Origin: an archaeon | GTDB lineage: Archaea > Thermoproteota > Nitrososphaeria > Nitrososphaerales > Gagatemarchaeaceae | Direction: 5' to 3' | Length of the DNA: 64,000 nucleotides | NCBI GenBank assembly: GCA_902812495.1 | Contig: CADDZR010000003.1 | Span: 1 to 64,000 of the forward strand | Shown here: positions 62,385 through 64,000 of the stretch, piece after piece | Numbering within the stretch: position 1 is the stretch's first letter | Layout: each line of letters opens with the position of its first letter | Notes under the pieces: generated by a model | What the model saw: only the letters and a program-made list of their open reading frames with translations | Database searches by the model: none | What the model was told of the DNA's origin: nothing | Made by a program: the position numbers and the translations under genes

Positions 62385-63776
62385 ATGCGTCCGCACCCTA
62401 TGGGTGTTAGGAGTGCTGTTTCGAGTGCTCTAATAGTAGCTGTTTTGGCTATCATCATTATAGTTGCAGGAGTTGGGGTGTACCTTTACATTTATCGCGG
62501 TCCAACATCAACTCAAACACAAACTTCAAACACTACAACCACTGCACAAAATTACGTCACACTAGGTCTGTCAATACCAACTAGGTTTGCAGTTGGTCAG
62601 GATGCACAAGCTGCTGCGGACATGGCCGTGGGCGAAATAAACGCAAACGGAGGTGTAGTTATGAATGGTACACACTACCTTCTCAGGACAGTTACCGAAG
62701 ATACAAACGAGATGGACTGGACCATACCTGTCGACCAAGGACTTAGTGCATTGGATAAGCTGGTTACGGTTGACGGTGCTCAGATAATTCTAGGAGGTGT
62801 AAGAACGGACGTCGTAGTTGCGGAGACAACAAAGCTTCCACAGTATAAAGTTGTGTTTGTAGATGTTGAGTCAAATCAACCTATATCTGAATGTATGGTT
62901 AGAACAGCTCCAAAGTGCCCGCCAACCGCTCATTCTAATTATACCGCATACAAATACTATTTCCATCTTTTTGTAAATGGTTCTGCAATAGGTCCCTCAT
63001 TAGTCCAGTTCCCGATTGCACTTAGGGCCTATGCCAAGACACAAACAGGCTGGCCCAATATAAATAATGTTGCAATCCTTGCAGAAAATGCACTCTGGAC
63101 TGTTGGGCCGGTTGGAAGGCCAGCAGGCAATTCGAGCTTTGTCAGGGCTCTACAAGGTGCTGGTTTCAACATTGTGTATGCACAGCTGTTCCCTCTTAAT
63201 ACACAAGACTTCTCGACTTACCTCTCTCAAATTGCTGCCTCGAAGGCTGGCTTGATAGTACTTTTCTTCTCTGGCACAGATGGTGTAGCATTCGCACAGC
63301 AGTGGAAGTCTTACAACTGGCCAAACGGCACACGTCCTTTTGTGTACGGTCCAGGTTTGGTTGGAGGCTTCTCTTACTTCTGGGACCAGTCAAATGGAGC
63401 GGCGCAGGGAATGGTGCCATGGCCTTCAACAGTTAACGAGTCCTTCACTCCAAAGACAGTACCTTTCATCAAGGCATTCACACAGAAATATGGGCATACA
63501 CCAAACACAATGGCGATGGACATGTATGACGCTGTCTATGTGGTTAAACAAGCAATGGAGATGGCGAATTCTTGGAAGGCAGACAAGCTTATACCTGCCC
63601 TCGAATCCCTTACATACACTGGAGTAATAGGAACGATACACTTTACAAGTCAGCACGGTATCAATTTGCCTCAGATACCAATGTACCAACAGTTTGGTCA
63701 GTGGCAGAACGGTGTGCTTGTTCCCATATGGAAGACGGGACAGCAAAACGTGAGCTCGAGGATAATCAAGCCATAG
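62385..63776 (+). CDS. ABC transporter substrate-binding protein (Liv type)
   Basis: The 463-aa protein has an N-terminal membrane anchor (about residues 15-36), a Thr-rich linker (40-55) and a periplasmic-binding fold of the branched-chain amino-acid class: AAADMAVGEINANGGVV near 74-90 and VAILAENALWTVGPVG near 227-242. It is followed by a permease gene. The ligand could also be an aromatic acid given the neighbouring paaK. Confidence 0.85.
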   Translation: MRPHPMGVRSAVSSALIVAVLAIIIIVAGVGVYLYIYRGPTSTQTQTSNTTTTAQNYVTLGLSIPTRFAVGQDAQAAADMAVGEINANGGVVMNGTHYLLRTVTEDTNEMDWTIPVDQGLSALDKLVTVDGAQIILGGVRTDVVVAETTKLPQYKVVFVDVESNQPISECMVRTAPKCPPTAHSNYTAYKYYFHLFVNGSAIGPSLVQFPIALRAYAKTQTGWPNINNVAILAENALWTVGPVGRPAGNSSFVRALQGAGFNIVYAQLFPLNTQDFSTYLSQIAASKAGLIVLFFSGTDGVAFAQQWKSYNWPNGTRPFVYGPGLVGGFSYFWDQSNGAAQGMVPWPSTVNESFTPKTVPFIKAFTQKYGHTPNTMAMDMYDAVYVVKQAMEMANSWKADKLIPALESLTYTGVIGTIHFTSQHGINLPQIPMYQQFGQWQNGVLVPIWKTGQQNVSSRIIKP

Positions 63777-63804
63777 GCACTCCATTAAGGAGGAAGATTC
63801 AATA

Positions 63805-64000
63805 ATGGTACTGGTGAGTGTGGAGTCTCTCATCTCCCTGATAATTCTGGGAGGTGTGACCGGGATAATCTACACACTTCTTTCAGAAGGCTTCAGCCTT
63901 GTATATGGTGTGGCAGGGATACTTAATGGTGCATACGGAGCAATATACATGGTAGCAGACTACATCGCATTCCTCCTGCTTAGAATTTACGGGCTAAACA
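63805..64000 (+). CDS. Liv-type ABC transporter permease (LivH-like), cut by window
   Basis: ATG at 63805 follows AAGGAGG. The 65 residues visible include EGFSLVYGVAGILNGAYGAI, the standard first helix and signature of LivH permeases, where N and G of the NxAxG motif are present. The gene runs off the right edge. Confidence 0.85.
   Translation, partial: MVLVSVESLISLIILGGVTGIIYTLLSEGFSLVYGVAGILNGAYGAIYMVADYIAFLLLRIYGLN

Overview
The window is archaeal. The evidence is an A-type ATP synthase cluster, TFE, aMBF1, aIF1A, NAC, archaeal DnaG, pelota, TiaS, aTrm56, Tsr3, archaeal-type PheRS and TrpRS, a 7S SRP RNA, an RNase P RNA, and tRNA genes carrying bulge-helix-bulge (BHB) introns. A complete reverse gyrase and a TtuA-type tRNA thiolase point to a (hyper)thermophile. 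The stand-alone 5S rRNA, introns at unusual tRNA positions, a DUF1512-type protein and a CopT-like TRASH regulator fit the TACK/Thermoproteota branch. I cannot fix the lineage further from sequence alone.

Layout. 0-7 kb: DMT transporter, AlaX editing protein, Nre-type DNA repair protein, RNase P RNA, tsr3, a RAM-domain protein, tiaS and a Cys/Met PLP enzyme. 7-10.4 kb: a tight leftward operon aMBF1-hflX-trm56-tfe-HD hydrolase plus a 35-residue cysteine-rich miniprotein, followed by an intron-bearing initiator tRNA. 10.4-16.7 kb: PUA protein, NAC and ATP synthase subunits H, F, E, A, B, D with two tiny unrecognised genes. 16.7-25 kb: class II ribonucleotide reductase, a HTH/ATP-cone/NrdD-like protein that looks catalytically dead, and reverse gyrase. 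25-31.3 kb: tRNA-Pro, Mpg, aIF1A, MFS transporter, HTH-CBS regulator and a copper module (P-type ATPase, TRASH regulator, YHS miniprotein) with shared palindromic operators. 31.3-38.4 kb: tRNA-Trp with intron, a phosphodiesterase, agmatine-to-putrescine genes, an arginine-deiminase-like protein, Trm112, 5S rRNA and DUF1512. 38.4-50 kb: Map, CoaD, TrpRS, PheRS and the Pst phosphate uptake module with two PhoU-type regulators. 50-57.6 kb: a probable two-hairpin H/ACA guide RNA, Toprim protein, DnaG, pelota, site-2 protease, TtuA, SRP RNA, tRNA-Ser, enolase and tRNA-Val with a 16-nt intron in the anticodon stem. 57.6-64 kb: a gene-poor, accessory-looking stretch after tRNA-Val, then an extradiol-dioxygenase-like VOC protein, a secreted protein, a secreted-protein gene broken by two in-frame stops, phenylacetate-CoA ligase and the start of a Liv-type ABC transporter.

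Most of the window is core information processing and energy metabolism. The items I find most worth attention are the degenerate NrdD-like protein near the ribonucleotide reductase, the copper regulon operators, the H/ACA-like RNA, the intron-bearing tRNAs, and several very small genes that routine annotation would miss.
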